A stretch of 64,000 nt of DNA from Cognatishimia coralii. GTDB taxonomy: Bacteria; Pseudomonadota; Alphaproteobacteria; Rhodobacterales; Rhodobacteraceae. The translations under genes were made by a program, and so were the position numbers. The DNA lies in assembly GCF_037478305.1 (NCBI RefSeq), contig NZ_JBBGAZ010000001.1, forward strand, positions 496,001-560,000, in the 5' to 3' direction. Below the pieces are notes generated by a model that did no database searches, had not been told where the DNA came from, and saw only the letters and a program-made list of their open reading frames with translations. This document shows, one piece after another, positions 35,690-44,594 of this stretch. Numbering within the stretch: the stretch's first letter is position 1; each line of letters starts with the position of its first letter.

Positions 35690-36646
35690 TTAAAGATTAG
35701 GAAATGTGCGTTTAATCCACGGGTGTGTTCTATTGAACATTGGGGACACAGGGATCCTGAAAGTTCTAAGGATTTTAGATAGAACCTTTGCCATACGCGT
35801 GCGGAATTTTCCCTTTTGAGCCATATCAATCAAGTTTGAATAGAACTCACTGTTTTCGATGTCTGACCGAAATTTGGACTTGGAAATAATTAAGAAAGCC
35901 CTGTCAAAACAGTTGTAGGAACAGAGGCATTTCAAATGATGGATTTGATTTTCAACATCCATTTCCAAAACATCAGATAGATTTTTCACATACACGGCGT
36001 CGCCTGCATAGACTTGGGGCGTCCAGTTGGTGTTTTGAGCCGCTCCGGTGAACGTCTTCAAAAAGAAGTTTGGTGTTTTCCCGTCTGACATAAACGTCTT
36101 TGACAAATGCAAGTCTTGCAAATGGAAGCCAGCCTCAGTCAGGAAAGAATGAAGCTCAACAAAGGTTGGCTGATCCTTATAAACTTGGATGAACTCAACT
36201 TCTAGCTCCAGCACATTTACAGTATTAAGATACTCGCCCATCCCCTTCAAAGCACCCAACTCCGCTCCTTGAATGTCCATCTTGATGATGTCTGCGGGAG
36301 GAATTTTTTTGTTCTCAATCAAGTTGCTTAAAGTGGCCGTTTCAACCTGAACAATCTTGTCGAGAACATGATACTTTTCACTGTGTAGGTAACTGTAATC
36401 CTCGTTGAACTGAAAAATTGAGGATCCCGAATGCCGCACGGGAACATAAAAATTCGTGACACCTTCAGTGTCCGAAATGATTTTGTCAATTAGCGTCAAG
36501 TTTTCGCGCTTTTGATCTCCGGACAACTTAGTTTCGTCCAAATCAAAGGCGACGAGCTCTAATTCAGGGAAAAGCAATTTAAAATGCTTGGTGTCCCACC
36601 TTTTTGGAATCCCTCCCTCTGCACCGAGATCGTAGAGCACTGCCAT
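35690..36646 (-). CDS. FkbM-family SAM methyltransferase
   Basis: 318 aa. The SAM-binding N-terminus reads YDLGAEGGIPKRW, and the FkbM core DIIKMDIQGAELGALKGM (about 120-137) is the family signature. FkbM enzymes O-methylate sugars in polysaccharides, glycolipids or polyketide moieties. The C-terminal third is an extension of helices with a basic end (KVLSKILRTFRIPVSPMF) not seen in the shortest members. The gene shares the lower-GC composition of the neighbouring 504-aa gene and lies upstream in the same direction. Methylation of a surface glycan is the most likely role. Confidence 0.8.
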   Translation of the reverse strand: MAVLYDLGAEGGIPKRWDTKHFKLLFPELELVAFDLDETKLSGDQKRENLTLIDKIISDTEGVTNFYVPVRHSGSSIFQFNEDYSYLHSEKYHVLDKIVQVETATLSNLIENKKIPPADIIKMDIQGAELGALKGMGEYLNTVNVLELEVEFIQVYKDQPTFVELHSFLTEAGFHLQDLHLSKTFMSDGKTPNFFLKTFTGAAQNTNWTPQVYAGDAVYVKNLSDVLEMDVENQIHHLKCLCSYNCFDRAFLIISKSKFRSDIENSEFYSNLIDMAQKGKFRTRMAKVLSKILRTFRIPVSPMFNRTHPWIKRTFPNL

Positions 36647-36871
36647 TTACGTCAACTTTCCTATTCTTTCTTTTGAGGACACAAAAACGTGTGCCTTGCG
36701 AGCCGGTTTGTAGCTAAAAAACCTTCAATCAACAGACTGCTACGCGAATAGTAACAATGTGGCAACCCAAGTGTATGATTGTACTTCCTACCCCAATCGC
36801 TACCTTTCTTGAGCGAATGTTTTCGTGTCTTTTTGTGTTTTGAAAAAATCGTGGCTCGCTTAGGCGATGCA
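36647..36871. other. Intergenic stretch between FkbM and HerA genes
   Basis: 225 bp, AT-rich. A search by eye for a copy of the tRNA-Asn 3' end (CCCTACCGCCGGAGCCA) as an integration scar found none. It presumably contains the promoter of the FkbM pair. Confidence 0.35.
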
Positions 36872-38419
36872 TTACCGTCCTTTAAACAATCCCCCCAAAA
36901 GCCCGCGCACAATGCGTCGCCCCGTGGTGCCGGTCAGTTCCTTGACTACCATGCGTTTCATCTCATAACCAATGTCGATGTCTTTGCGGCTGCGTACCCG
37001 GCGCGAGGTGGAACGCCCGACGCGACCGCCGGAAAAACGTCGCGCAGTGGAAAACTCGCGTTCCGCAACTGACATGTCTTCTTCGCGCGCTTCCTCCGCT
37101 TCGGCAGCTTTTGCGGCGGTTTCGGCGCGAGCCTGAAGGATCTCATAGGCAGACTTGCGATCCAGCGTCGTTTGATATTTCGCGGCCAGATCAGAGCCAG
37201 CAATCAGCGCTTTGCGCGTCGCTTTGTCCAATGGACCCAATTTGGAAGACGGAGGCCGGATCAACGTCCGCTCCACCACGCCCGGCACGCCCTTTTTCAT
37301 CAGCATCGAGGTCACGGCCTCGCCAACGCCCACTTCTTTAATAGCCTCTTCCGTCGAAAACCGAGGATTGTCCCGATAAGTCTCTGCCGCCAGTCGCAGG
37401 TTCTTGCGATCGCGCGCGGTAAAGGCACGCAGGGCGTGCTGCACGCGGTTGCCGAGCTGACCGAGGATGTCCTCAGGGACGTCCGCAGGGTTCTGGGTGA
37501 TAAAATAGACGCCAACGCCTTTAGAGCGGATCAGCCGCGCCACCTGCTCGACCTTATCCACCAAGGCTTTGGGCGCGTCTTCAAAGAGCAAATGCGCCTC
37601 ATCAAAGAAGAACACGAGCTTTGGTTTGTCCGGATCGCCCACCTCGGGCAGCTCTTCGAAGAGTTCAGACAACAGCCACAATAGGAAGGTCGCGTAGAGC
37701 CGCGGTGACGCCATAAGTTTGTCGGCAGCCAGAATGTTGATCATCCCTTTGCCGTCTGCATCCGTCCGCATGATGTCAGACAACTCAAGCGCAGGTTCGC
37801 CAAAGAACTGCGTCGCCCCCTGGTTTTCCAACACCATCAAGCGGCGCTGGATGGCTCCAATCGACTGAACCGAGATATTGCCGTAGCGCAGCGCTAAGTC
37901 TGCACGGTTTTCACCGACCCAGACCAGCAAGGCCTGCAGATCCTTTAGATCCAAAAGCGGCAGGCCCTCTTCATCTGCCAGACGGAAGGCAATGTTCAGG
38001 ATACCTTCTTGCGCCTCAGAGAGTTCCAAAAGGCGACTAACCAACAAAGGGCCCATTTCAGCAACAGTTGTGCGGACAGGATGGCCCTGATCACCAAAGA
38101 GATCCCAGAACGTCACCGGACAGGCGTGGTAGCTGTAATCGTCAAACCCAATCGTCTCTGCCCGCGATGTAAAGGCCTCGTGCAACTTGAAGCCCTCACT
38201 GCCTGCTTGGGCCAATCCGGACAGATCGCCTTTTACATCCGACAGAAAGACAGGCACACCTGCGTTGGAGAATCCTTCGGCCAGGATCTGCAGTGTTACG
38301 GTCTTACCTGTCCCTGTGGCTCCGGCAATCAGGCCGTGTCTGTTGGCATATTTCAGGGTCAAAAACTGCTTTTCGCCATAGCCCTCGCCACCGCCGCCAA
38401 TAAAGATACCTTTGTCCAC
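36872..38419 (-). CDS. HerA-like ATPase, DUF853 (YjgR-type)
   Basis: 515 aa from a GTG at 38419 with a GAGGGTG site; the frame extends a little further upstream without coding character. Walker A GATGTGKTV is near the start and Walker B VFFFDEAHLLFED near residue 260; the segment GVGVYFITQNPADVPEDILGQLGNRVQHALRAF is the HerA/FtsK-like switch. A long arginine/alanine-rich C-terminal helix follows. The family is conserved and cytoplasmic, with no demonstrated role, though a DNA-pumping or processing function is assumed. It is host-like in composition. Confidence 0.85.
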   Translation of the reverse strand: MDKGIFIGGGGEGYGEKQFLTLKYANRHGLIAGATGTGKTVTLQILAEGFSNAGVPVFLSDVKGDLSGLAQAGSEGFKLHEAFTSRAETIGFDDYSYHACPVTFWDLFGDQGHPVRTTVAEMGPLLVSRLLELSEAQEGILNIAFRLADEEGLPLLDLKDLQALLVWVGENRADLALRYGNISVQSIGAIQRRLMVLENQGATQFFGEPALELSDIMRTDADGKGMINILAADKLMASPRLYATFLLWLLSELFEELPEVGDPDKPKLVFFFDEAHLLFEDAPKALVDKVEQVARLIRSKGVGVYFITQNPADVPEDILGQLGNRVQHALRAFTARDRKNLRLAAETYRDNPRFSTEEAIKEVGVGEAVTSMLMKKGVPGVVERTLIRPPSSKLGPLDKATRKALIAGSDLAAKYQTTLDRKSAYEILQARAETAAKAAEAEEAREEDMSVAEREFSTARRFSGGRVGRSTSRRVRSRKDIDIGYEMKRMVVKELTGTTGRRIVRGLLGGLFKGR

Positions 38420-38814
38420 GAAACACCCTCGCCAAATACCGCTTCTAAACCCTAGGCTATCTCCATAAAATCGCAACGCTCTGGCCAAATACATTGGGAA
38501 TTTTTGTGCGAGCGCGGCAATTTACGATATATTCAGCTTAATGAATAAAGACCGTTCACTTTTTCCAGAGAGCCTGTTGACGTGCGAGAAAATACAACGT
38601 AGCGTCCAGCCCATAAATAAGTCGGCCAGTCCGACGGGGAGTGTACGAATTGAAGGGGGCTTGCGGGCCCCCTTCTTCTTTTTTACGCATTGTTTCAGCG
38701 AGTTAACCATTGGCAGGATGCCGCTTGGGATTGTTCTCAAACTGGAATTCAACCCTGACAGGAGACGCGCATCGTGCTATGCCCGCTGAAGACAAAACAT
38801 CTTAGGATAATAAC
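38420..38814 (+). other. Intergenic region with possible sRNA and terminator
   Basis: 395 bp. A possible promoter (TTGTGC at 38505-38510, then 17-18 nt and a TATATT/ATATAT element at about 38528-38534) precedes about 150 nt containing the small stem GTCGG-CCAGT-CCGAC and the strong terminator at 38652-38684. The latter half should hold the promoter of the IalB-type gene. No ORF with coding character is seen. Confidence 0.45.
38652..38684 (+). terminator. Strong terminator with no upstream coding gene
   Basis: GAAGGGGGC/GCCCCCTTC stem (9 bp) with a 6-nt loop and TTCTTTTTT. On the plus strand nothing but intergenic sequence lies upstream of it. It could end a small RNA or a leader transcript of the IalB-type gene. 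Confidence 0.75.
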
Positions 38815-39369
38815 GTGAAAAAGCTATTCTCCTTAACGGCGAGCGCCCTTGTTGCCCTGTCAACTTCTGCGTTTGCACAGGAAACCACAGGTGATCAGGG
38901 GTTGAGCCTTGGCACACCGGCAGCCCCGACTGTCACGCAAGAGGTGATTGGGGATTGGACCCTCAACTGCCGCTCTAACGGCGAGCGCGAATCCTGCGAA
39001 TTGTTCCAATTGCTGACACAGGCGGATGGTGCTCCGGCGGTTGCTGTGACGCTTTTCCCGGTCGCAGGACAGGGTCAGGCGGTGGCGGGTGCCAATATGA
39101 TTGCGCCGTTGGAAACGCTTTTGACCGCGCAGCTCTCCATTGCTGTGGATGAGAACCTGCCCCGCGTTTACCCCTTCGCGTTTTGTAACGCGAATGGCTG
39201 CCTTTCACGGGTCGGCCTCACCCAAGAAGACGTCGACAGCTATAAAGCTGGCGGAGCAGCCACGATTTCTATCGTTCCCGCCGCCCAGCCTGACCGTTTG
39301 GTACAGGTGCAGATGTCTTTGAAAGGCTTCACGAAGGCCTTCGACACCGCAGCGTCAAAGCTGCAGTAA
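38815..39369 (+). CDS. Invasion-associated locus B (IalB) family protein
   Basis: 184 aa with a Sec signal peptide (MKKLFSLTASALVALSTSAFAQ). The IalB domain reads GDWTLNCRSNGERESCELFQLL and CNANGCLSRVGLT, with pairs of cysteines likely to form disulfides. Bartonella IalB is needed for erythrocyte invasion, but in free-living marine bacteria the family's role is not known; it is exported to the periplasm or outer membrane. GTG start with a TAGGA site. The gene converges on the ketoacyl synthase gene. Confidence 0.9.
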   Translation: MKKLFSLTASALVALSTSAFAQETTGDQGLSLGTPAAPTVTQEVIGDWTLNCRSNGERESCELFQLLTQADGAPAVAVTLFPVAGQGQAVAGANMIAPLETLLTAQLSIAVDENLPRVYPFAFCNANGCLSRVGLTQEDVDSYKAGGAATISIVPAAQPDRLVQVQMSLKGFTKAFDTAASKLQ

Positions 39370-39371
39370 AC

Positions 39372-40580
39372 TTAGACTGAACGCAGCGCCAAAACTGCGT
39401 TCAGACCGCCAAAAGCGAAGGCATTGGAAAGCGCCACATCGACCTTCGCCTCACGCGCCTCATTGGGCACGACATCCAACGCACATTCGGGATCTGGCTC
39501 TTCGTAGTTGATGGTGGGCGCAATGACGCCGTCTTTCAGAGCCATGATACAAGCCAATAGCTCGACCGCTCCGGTGCCGCCGATCAGGTGGCCATGCATG
39601 GATTTTGTCGAGCTGATCATCAGATTATTGGCGTGCTGGCCAAACACATCGGCCACAGCCGCGCATTCCGTTTTGTCGTTCGCCGCCGTACCGGTGCCAT
39701 GAGCGTTAATATAACCCACGGTGTCCGGTGCAATCTTAGCGTCCGCCATCGCGCCCGAAATCGCCCGCGCCGCACCGCGTTTAGAGGGCATCACGATGTC
39801 GCTCGCGTCTGACGTCATGGCAAAACCGGCGACTTCGGCCAAGATCTCAGCCCCGCGCGCTTTGGCGTGCTCATATTCCTCGAATACGAAAATCCCCGCG
39901 CCCTCGCCCTGCACCATGCCATTGCGGTTGGCGGAAAACGGGCGACAGGCGTCTTTGGACATGACGCGCAGGCCTTCCCAGGCCTTGACGCCTCCGAAGC
40001 AGAGCATCGATTCCGAGCCTCCGGTGATCATCACAGGCGCAAGACCGCCGTGCACCATCTGAAAGGCCGTGCTCATCGCGTGGTTCGAGCTGGCACAAGC
40101 CGACGCGACGGTGAAACTTGGCCCCTTGAGGTTAAATTCCATGCTCACGTGGCTTGCCGCCGCATTGTTCATGAGCTTTGGCACGACGAACGGATGCACC
40201 CGGTTTTTACCATCCTCATAGACGGTGCGATAATTGTCATCGAGCGTGGTCATGCCGCCGCCCGAATTGCCCAGAACCACACCCGAGCGTGCCGAGAGTT
40301 CATCGCTAAACTCAAGCCCCGCTTGGGCAATCGCCTCACGCGCTGCAATCAGAGTGAACTGTGTGAAGCGGTCAAACAGGGACATCTGCTGACGATTGAA
40401 CAGACCCTCAGGATCAAACCCTTTCACCTGAGCGCCGATCTTGACCGCCAGACGGTCCACGTCCCGCATCTCTAGCGCGCCAATCCCGCAGCGCCCTTCC
40501 CGCATCGCTTCCAGAGTTTGTGCAACATTGTGGCCAAGGGCGTTGATCGTCCCTGCCCCGGTAATAACGACGCGTTTCAT
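39372..40580 (-). CDS. Beta-ketoacyl-ACP synthase, FabF-like
   Basis: 402 aa. The active-site triad is complete: catalytic Cys in VASACASSNHAM, His in NAHGTGTAANDKTE and His in KSMHGHLIGGTGAVE. It condenses malonyl-ACP with an acyl chain. It follows a dedicated ACP and LpxD on the same strand, whereas housekeeping fabF normally sits with acpP/fabG. A role in making the special long or 3-hydroxy acyl chain of lipid A is therefore likely, as in the acpXL clusters of rhizobia. Confidence 0.88.
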   Translation of the reverse strand: MKRVVITGAGTINALGHNVAQTLEAMREGRCGIGALEMRDVDRLAVKIGAQVKGFDPEGLFNRQQMSLFDRFTQFTLIAAREAIAQAGLEFSDELSARSGVVLGNSGGGMTTLDDNYRTVYEDGKNRVHPFVVPKLMNNAAASHVSMEFNLKGPSFTVASACASSNHAMSTAFQMVHGGLAPVMITGGSESMLCFGGVKAWEGLRVMSKDACRPFSANRNGMVQGEGAGIFVFEEYEHAKARGAEILAEVAGFAMTSDASDIVMPSKRGAARAISGAMADAKIAPDTVGYINAHGTGTAANDKTECAAVADVFGQHANNLMISSTKSMHGHLIGGTGAVELLACIMALKDGVIAPTINYEEPDPECALDVVPNEAREAKVDVALSNAFAFGGLNAVLALRSV

Positions 40581-40609
40581 TGTGGGTCTTTCACTTCGTT
40601 TCGTCGGCC

Positions 40610-40867
40610 TTAGGCCTGTTCTGACACCAGTTTTTCGATACCAGAAATAATAGAGGCGACGTTTGAAATATCAAAATCGCTCTCGCTTGGCTCATTCGCA
40701 TTAAATGGGACCGAGATATCGAAAGCCTCTTCAATGGCAAAAATGCTCTCAACCAGGCCAAGGCTGTCGATGCCCAAATCCTCTAGCGTGCTGTCAGGCG
40801 TGACATCGGAAACCTCCAGAACCGCTTGTTCTGCGATGATTTCGATTACCTTGTCCTTGACGCTCAT
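40610..40867 (-). CDS. Acyl carrier protein, AcpXL-like
   Basis: 85 aa from the methionine of MSVKDKVIEIIAEQ (40867); the frame is open another 13 codons upstream but without a ribosome site. The phosphopantetheine serine is in DLGIDSLGLVESIFAIEEAFDI, a form closer to AcpXL (DLGIDSLALVE) than to housekeeping AcpP (GADSLDTVEL). It should shuttle the acyl chain from the ketoacyl synthase to the LpxD-type acyltransferase. The three genes overlap or nearly abut, which supports joint function. Confidence 0.82.
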   Translation of the reverse strand: MSVKDKVIEIIAEQAVLEVSDVTPDSTLEDLGIDSLGLVESIFAIEEAFDISVPFNANEPSESDFDISNVASIISGIEKLVSEQA

Positions 40868-40898
40868 GCCAAATCCTCTCTCTTGCCTGAGCAGTGAT

Positions 40899-41993
40899 CT
40901 AGTCACTGTCCGCAGGTTTTGAAACCGCTTTCTTCAAATTCGCGACGTCAGCAAACAGGCGTGGCAGGCGGCGGAGCCCCTTATAGGCTTCGACCTGGCT
41001 TTCCATTTTCATAGCGGGATATCCCAGCATAAAGCGCCCCTTTGGCACATTCGCCAGAACCATCGTCCCTGCCCCCGTGATCACTGCGTCTCCGATCGTC
41101 AGGTTATCCCCGACGCCTGTCTGACCTCCTAGGACCACATTGTTACCGATCTGTGACGATCCGGCGATTCCGACCATGCCACAGAGCAAACAATCGTCGC
41201 CAACGACCACATTATGGCCGACCTGCACGAGGTTATCGAGCTTGGTGCCACTGCCAATGACCGTGTCCCGAATGGTGCCGCGGTCGATACATGTGTTCGC
41301 GCCGACTTCGACATCATCGCCAATGGTGACCGACCCAATCGAATGGATACGCGCCCAGGACTGACTGCTTTCGACCGAGGATTGCCCCAAGACCTCGCGC
41401 GCATCTTCGACCTGATTTTTCTCGGGCGTGACAAAGGAGAAGCCGTCGCCACCGATCCGTGCGCCGGGTTGGCAGATGAAATTCGCGCCAATCTTTACCC
41501 GCGCCGCAATGGTCACGTGGTCTCGCAGGAAGGCATTCGCTCCAATCTGCGCATCCATACCGATATAGCACTGAGGCCCGATGACCGAGCCATCGCCGAT
41601 CGCAGCACCGGCCTCGATAACCGTTAAAGGCCCAACAGAAACATCCGCACCGAGTTGCGCCTCAGGGCTGACCACCGCACTGGGGTGAATACCTTGATGA
41701 AAGCCATGCCCCAGATCATACATCTCGGTCACTGACGCCATGGCGAACCGTCCACGATCCGGCAGGATCGCAGCCTCAAGCCCAAGGGCCTGCCAATCCG
41801 CATTAGGCCAAAGCATTGCCACTTTGGCCGCTCCTTCGCTCAGGTTTTCCGCAAATTTCGGCTTCATCGCGAGCGCCAGATCTTGCGCGCCCGCGTCCTT
41901 AGGCTCAGCCACCCCGGTCACTACCAGATCAACAGCCCCAACCGCCTCTGCACCGATGGCAGCTGCAATGTCTTTCACGCTCAAAGATGTCAT
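40899..41993 (-). CDS. lpxD: UDP-3-O-acylglucosamine N-acyltransferase (LpxD-like)
   Basis: 364 aa. N-terminal uridine-binding domain (about 1-100), then a left-handed beta-helix of hexapeptide repeats (LGADVSVGPLTVIEAGAAIG and following), and a C-terminal helical hairpin (LRRLPRLFADVANLKKAVSK). The catalytic His is in TKLDNLVQVGHNVVVGDD. It N-acylates UDP-3-O-acylglucosamine in lipid A synthesis. Location away from fabZ-lpxA-lpxB, and next to a dedicated ACP and synthase, suggests a second or specialised LpxD. Whether another lpxD exists in the genome cannot be seen here. Confidence 0.9.
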   Translation of the reverse strand: MTSLSVKDIAAAIGAEAVGAVDLVVTGVAEPKDAGAQDLALAMKPKFAENLSEGAAKVAMLWPNADWQALGLEAAILPDRGRFAMASVTEMYDLGHGFHQGIHPSAVVSPEAQLGADVSVGPLTVIEAGAAIGDGSVIGPQCYIGMDAQIGANAFLRDHVTIAARVKIGANFICQPGARIGGDGFSFVTPEKNQVEDAREVLGQSSVESSQSWARIHSIGSVTIGDDVEVGANTCIDRGTIRDTVIGSGTKLDNLVQVGHNVVVGDDCLLCGMVGIAGSSQIGNNVVLGGQTGVGDNLTIGDAVITGAGTMVLANVPKGRFMLGYPAMKMESQVEAYKGLRRLPRLFADVANLKKAVSKPADSD

Positions 41994-42020
41994 GAGGCCC
42001 CCAGATCTTCTGGGGCAGGT

Positions 42021-43628
42021 TTAGCCGCGAACCGCTGGCAAAGCCACCCCTTCATTGGCCAAAGCGCGCCAGATCTTAGCGTCTCGACCATAGATGTCGC
42101 GGCGGTACTGCATATGACCCTTCGCCTCGGTGAAGGCCGTACGGTACATGATATGTACAGGCACCTGCTTGATCAGATCAATCTGCGTTTCCTTGCCAGT
42201 ATCCAGCGTGCTGTGGAACAGACCCTTTGGGTTCTCGCTCTGTTTGGCCAGCAGCGTATAGGCGAACTCAAACGGCTTCTGCAGACGGATACAACCATGG
42301 CTATAGGCGCGCACTTCGCGATAGAAGAGGCTTTTGGCCGGCGTGTCGTGCAGATAGATATTGTGGCGGTTCGGGAACATAAACTTGACTAGCCCCAGCG
42401 CGTTGCTGTTGCTTGGTGCCTGTTTGATGTCAAACGGGAAGGTCCGCGCAGAATATTGCGAGAAGTTCACGGCCCCCCTATTCACAACCTGCCCACGCGC
42501 ATCATAGAGCGTCAGGTGGCTGACCGCATATGGGTTGGATTGCAGCATCGGCAGATACTCTTTGGTCGCAATCGAGCGCGGTACGTTCCAGGTCGGATTG
42601 ATGACCATATGTTCCATAATATCTGAAAACTCAGGGCTTCGACGATCGCTATCGCGGTGTCCGACCACTGTAACCGTTTCAAATGTGATTTTCCCGTTGT
42701 CGATAATTTTGGCCGTGAAATCGGCCAAATTCACCATGACATGGCGCTCGCCCTTGGGCATATTTGTCCAGCGTTCACGTTCCATAGCAACCATGATCGA
42801 TTTCAGACGTTCTTGTACGGGCACGTTAAGTTCTGCAATCGTCGACTGGCCGGCAACACCGTCTGGGGTTAGGCCATGCGCTTCTTGGAACTCCTGCACG
42901 GCTTTCTGCATTTCGGCATCAAACTTTGTTGACACTCGACGAGACAGATAGCCCATACGGATCAAACGGTCGCGCAGTTGAACAACAGCAGCCCCCTTAT
43001 CGCCCGGTTCCAGCTTCTTCGCACGGATCGGCGCGCCCCAGCCACCACGGCCGAGTTGACGCTCAAGCAGGAGCTTTTCTTTGCGCAGACGGGCGTATTC
43101 CGGCGTTTTCGGCGCGAGGGCCTTCAGGAATTTTTCGGGATCGCTTTGCTCGAAATTCGCGAGATAGGCCTCACGGTTGCGATACGGGACTTTGCGCACC
43201 AGCCCGTCATCAATCCGAGAAGGGATGAGAATTCCGGTCTGAAGGTCGCGCGCATAGTCCAAAAACGTCTCTGAGATCTTAACTTCGACCAAGCCAAGGT
43301 CACGTTTTGTGCGCGCGCTGCGAATTTCCGCTTTCAGGCCGGAAATATCGTAATGCGCCGGGACCAGCCCGTGCTCGGCCGAGCGTTCCAACGCATCAAA
43401 CAAAGCGCTGCGGCGTTGGCGGAACTCTTGACCCTTGCCCGTCCAGAGCGGTTGGAATTCGACGCTTCGATAATAGGCGGCCATGTCTTCATCCGCAGAT
43501 GCTGCCTCGGCAACAGCCTGCATAAACGCCGTAACTTGTGTGTCACTTTTCGCGAAAACACTAGATGTGGACAAACCCCAGACCAAAACCACGGTCATCG
43601 TTTTTGACAGAAGACGTAAGAAAGACAT
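42021..43628 (-). CDS. L,D-transpeptidase, YcbB/LdtD-like
   Basis: 535 aa from the ATG at 43628 (GGGTGGG site), with a signal sequence (SKTMTVVLVWGLSTSSVFA). The order is an N-terminal helical domain, a peptidoglycan-binding repeat (about 235-295, GDKGAAVVQLRDRLIRMGYL), then the YkuD catalytic domain with a long lid, ending with RAYSHGCIRLQKPFEFA (catalytic His and Cys). It forms 3-3 (mDap-mDap) cross-links and lipoprotein attachments independent of classical PBPs. The divergent gene encodes a peptidase of the MepK type, the enzyme class that cuts such links. Confidence 0.88.
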   Translation of the reverse strand: MSFLRLLSKTMTVVLVWGLSTSSVFAKSDTQVTAFMQAVAEAASADEDMAAYYRSVEFQPLWTGKGQEFRQRRSALFDALERSAEHGLVPAHYDISGLKAEIRSARTKRDLGLVEVKISETFLDYARDLQTGILIPSRIDDGLVRKVPYRNREAYLANFEQSDPEKFLKALAPKTPEYARLRKEKLLLERQLGRGGWGAPIRAKKLEPGDKGAAVVQLRDRLIRMGYLSRRVSTKFDAEMQKAVQEFQEAHGLTPDGVAGQSTIAELNVPVQERLKSIMVAMERERWTNMPKGERHVMVNLADFTAKIIDNGKITFETVTVVGHRDSDRRSPEFSDIMEHMVINPTWNVPRSIATKEYLPMLQSNPYAVSHLTLYDARGQVVNRGAVNFSQYSARTFPFDIKQAPSNSNALGLVKFMFPNRHNIYLHDTPAKSLFYREVRAYSHGCIRLQKPFEFAYTLLAKQSENPKGLFHSTLDTGKETQIDLIKQVPVHIMYRTAFTEAKGHMQYRRDIYGRDAKIWRALANEGVALPAVRG

Positions 43629-43962
43629 CGCTACCCACCCAAAGACATACACATGTGTTGCCTAATTTTGTGAGACCGTCAGAGGGAATTGTCCATTCAC
43701 ATTTACCTCATCTTGACATTCTCAAAGTGATTTCGCCTCAAAGGGCACAATGTGTGACCCGAAAGCGGCAACTGTTAACCCAGCAGAAACAATAGCGCCT
43801 TATTGGGCAAATTTTCGCCCAACTCACGGGGATCACACTCTTTTTCCAAAATGAAACCTTGGTAAACGAATCAAGTTGTGTCATAACTACGGCGCATCTG
43901 GGGATAATTTTAATGATCGCGCGGCGGCGCGAGTTAAGAAAGCGACGGGACAGGCGCGAAAT
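43629..43962. promoter_or_regulatory. Divergent promoter region of L,D-transpeptidase and DUF882 genes
   Basis: 334 bp. It holds the 10-bp palindrome ACACATGTGT (43649-43658), a TTGACA-type element at 43713-43718 and the inverted repeat TTGGGC-N8-GCCCAA (43803-43822). Nothing coding is seen. Confidence 0.4.
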
Positions 43963-44532
43963 ATGTTGACCGATAGCTCTCAGAGCATGACACGGCGCGG
44001 ACTACTGCGCGCCTTCGCAGCGACGACGGTTGCAGCAGCACCGACTTTCACAAATGCATCCGGATTTCTGCGCGGCGCGGGCGATATCCGTAGATTGAAA
44101 ATGTACTCCGGCCGCACCGGTGAAAGCATTGACACAATCTATTGGATCGAAGGCAAATACATCAAAGACGCCGTCGATGAGATCAACAAATTCATGCGCG
44201 ACTGGCGCACGAATGGCGTGATCAAGATCGACACGCGCACCGTCGACATCATGGCAGCTTCCCTGCGCCTGACCGACACCAACGAACCCTTTATGTTGCT
44301 CTCGGGCTATCGCAGCCCTCAGACCAACGCCATGTTGCGCCGCAACTCGCGCGGCGTTGCTAAGAATTCTCTACACATGAAAGGCCAAGCCGCCGACCTG
44401 CGCCTTGCAGATCGCTCTGTAAGCCAATTGGCCCGAGCCGCAGCCGCTTGCCGCGCGGGTGGTGTTGGCCGGTATTCCGGGTCCAACTTTGTGCATGTGG
44501 ATTGCGGACCGCTCCGCACATGGGGCCGCTAA
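43963..44532 (+). CDS. DUF882 / M15-type murein endopeptidase (YcbK/MepK-like)
   Basis: 189 aa counted from the ATG at 43963 (an earlier in-frame start is possible). A twin-arginine signal (MTRRGLLRAFAATT) is present. The M15C domain has SGYRSPQTNAML, LHMKGQAADLRL (His and Asp zinc ligands) and the final VHVDCGPLRTW (His). E. coli MepK (YcbK) cleaves 3-3 cross-links made by L,D-transpeptidases; here the partner gene is divergently oriented. A strong terminator follows. Confidence 0.88.
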   Translation: MLTDSSQSMTRRGLLRAFAATTVAAAPTFTNASGFLRGAGDIRRLKMYSGRTGESIDTIYWIEGKYIKDAVDEINKFMRDWRTNGVIKIDTRTVDIMAASLRLTDTNEPFMLLSGYRSPQTNAMLRRNSRGVAKNSLHMKGQAADLRLADRSVSQLARAAAACRAGGVGRYSGSNFVHVDCGPLRTWGR

Positions 44533-44560
44533 GGTTTCAGACAAAGGTAAAGAAAAAGAA

Positions 44561-44587
44561 AACGCTCCCGAGGGAGCGTTTTTTTGT
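44561..44587. terminator. Bidirectional terminator between DUF882 and pcaB
   Basis: AACGCTCCC/GGGAGCGTT stem with a tiny loop and TTTTTT on the plus strand; on the minus strand AAAA-rich sequence gives a weaker T-run. It serves the converging units. Confidence 0.8.
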
Positions 44588-44594
44588 TGGGCGC

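Noticed and set aside
34003..36871. Integrated element with tRNA-Asn att duplication
   Set aside because: I looked for a second copy of the tRNA 3' end between 36,646 and 36,872 and found none; no integrase is present, so a classical genomic island is not claimed.
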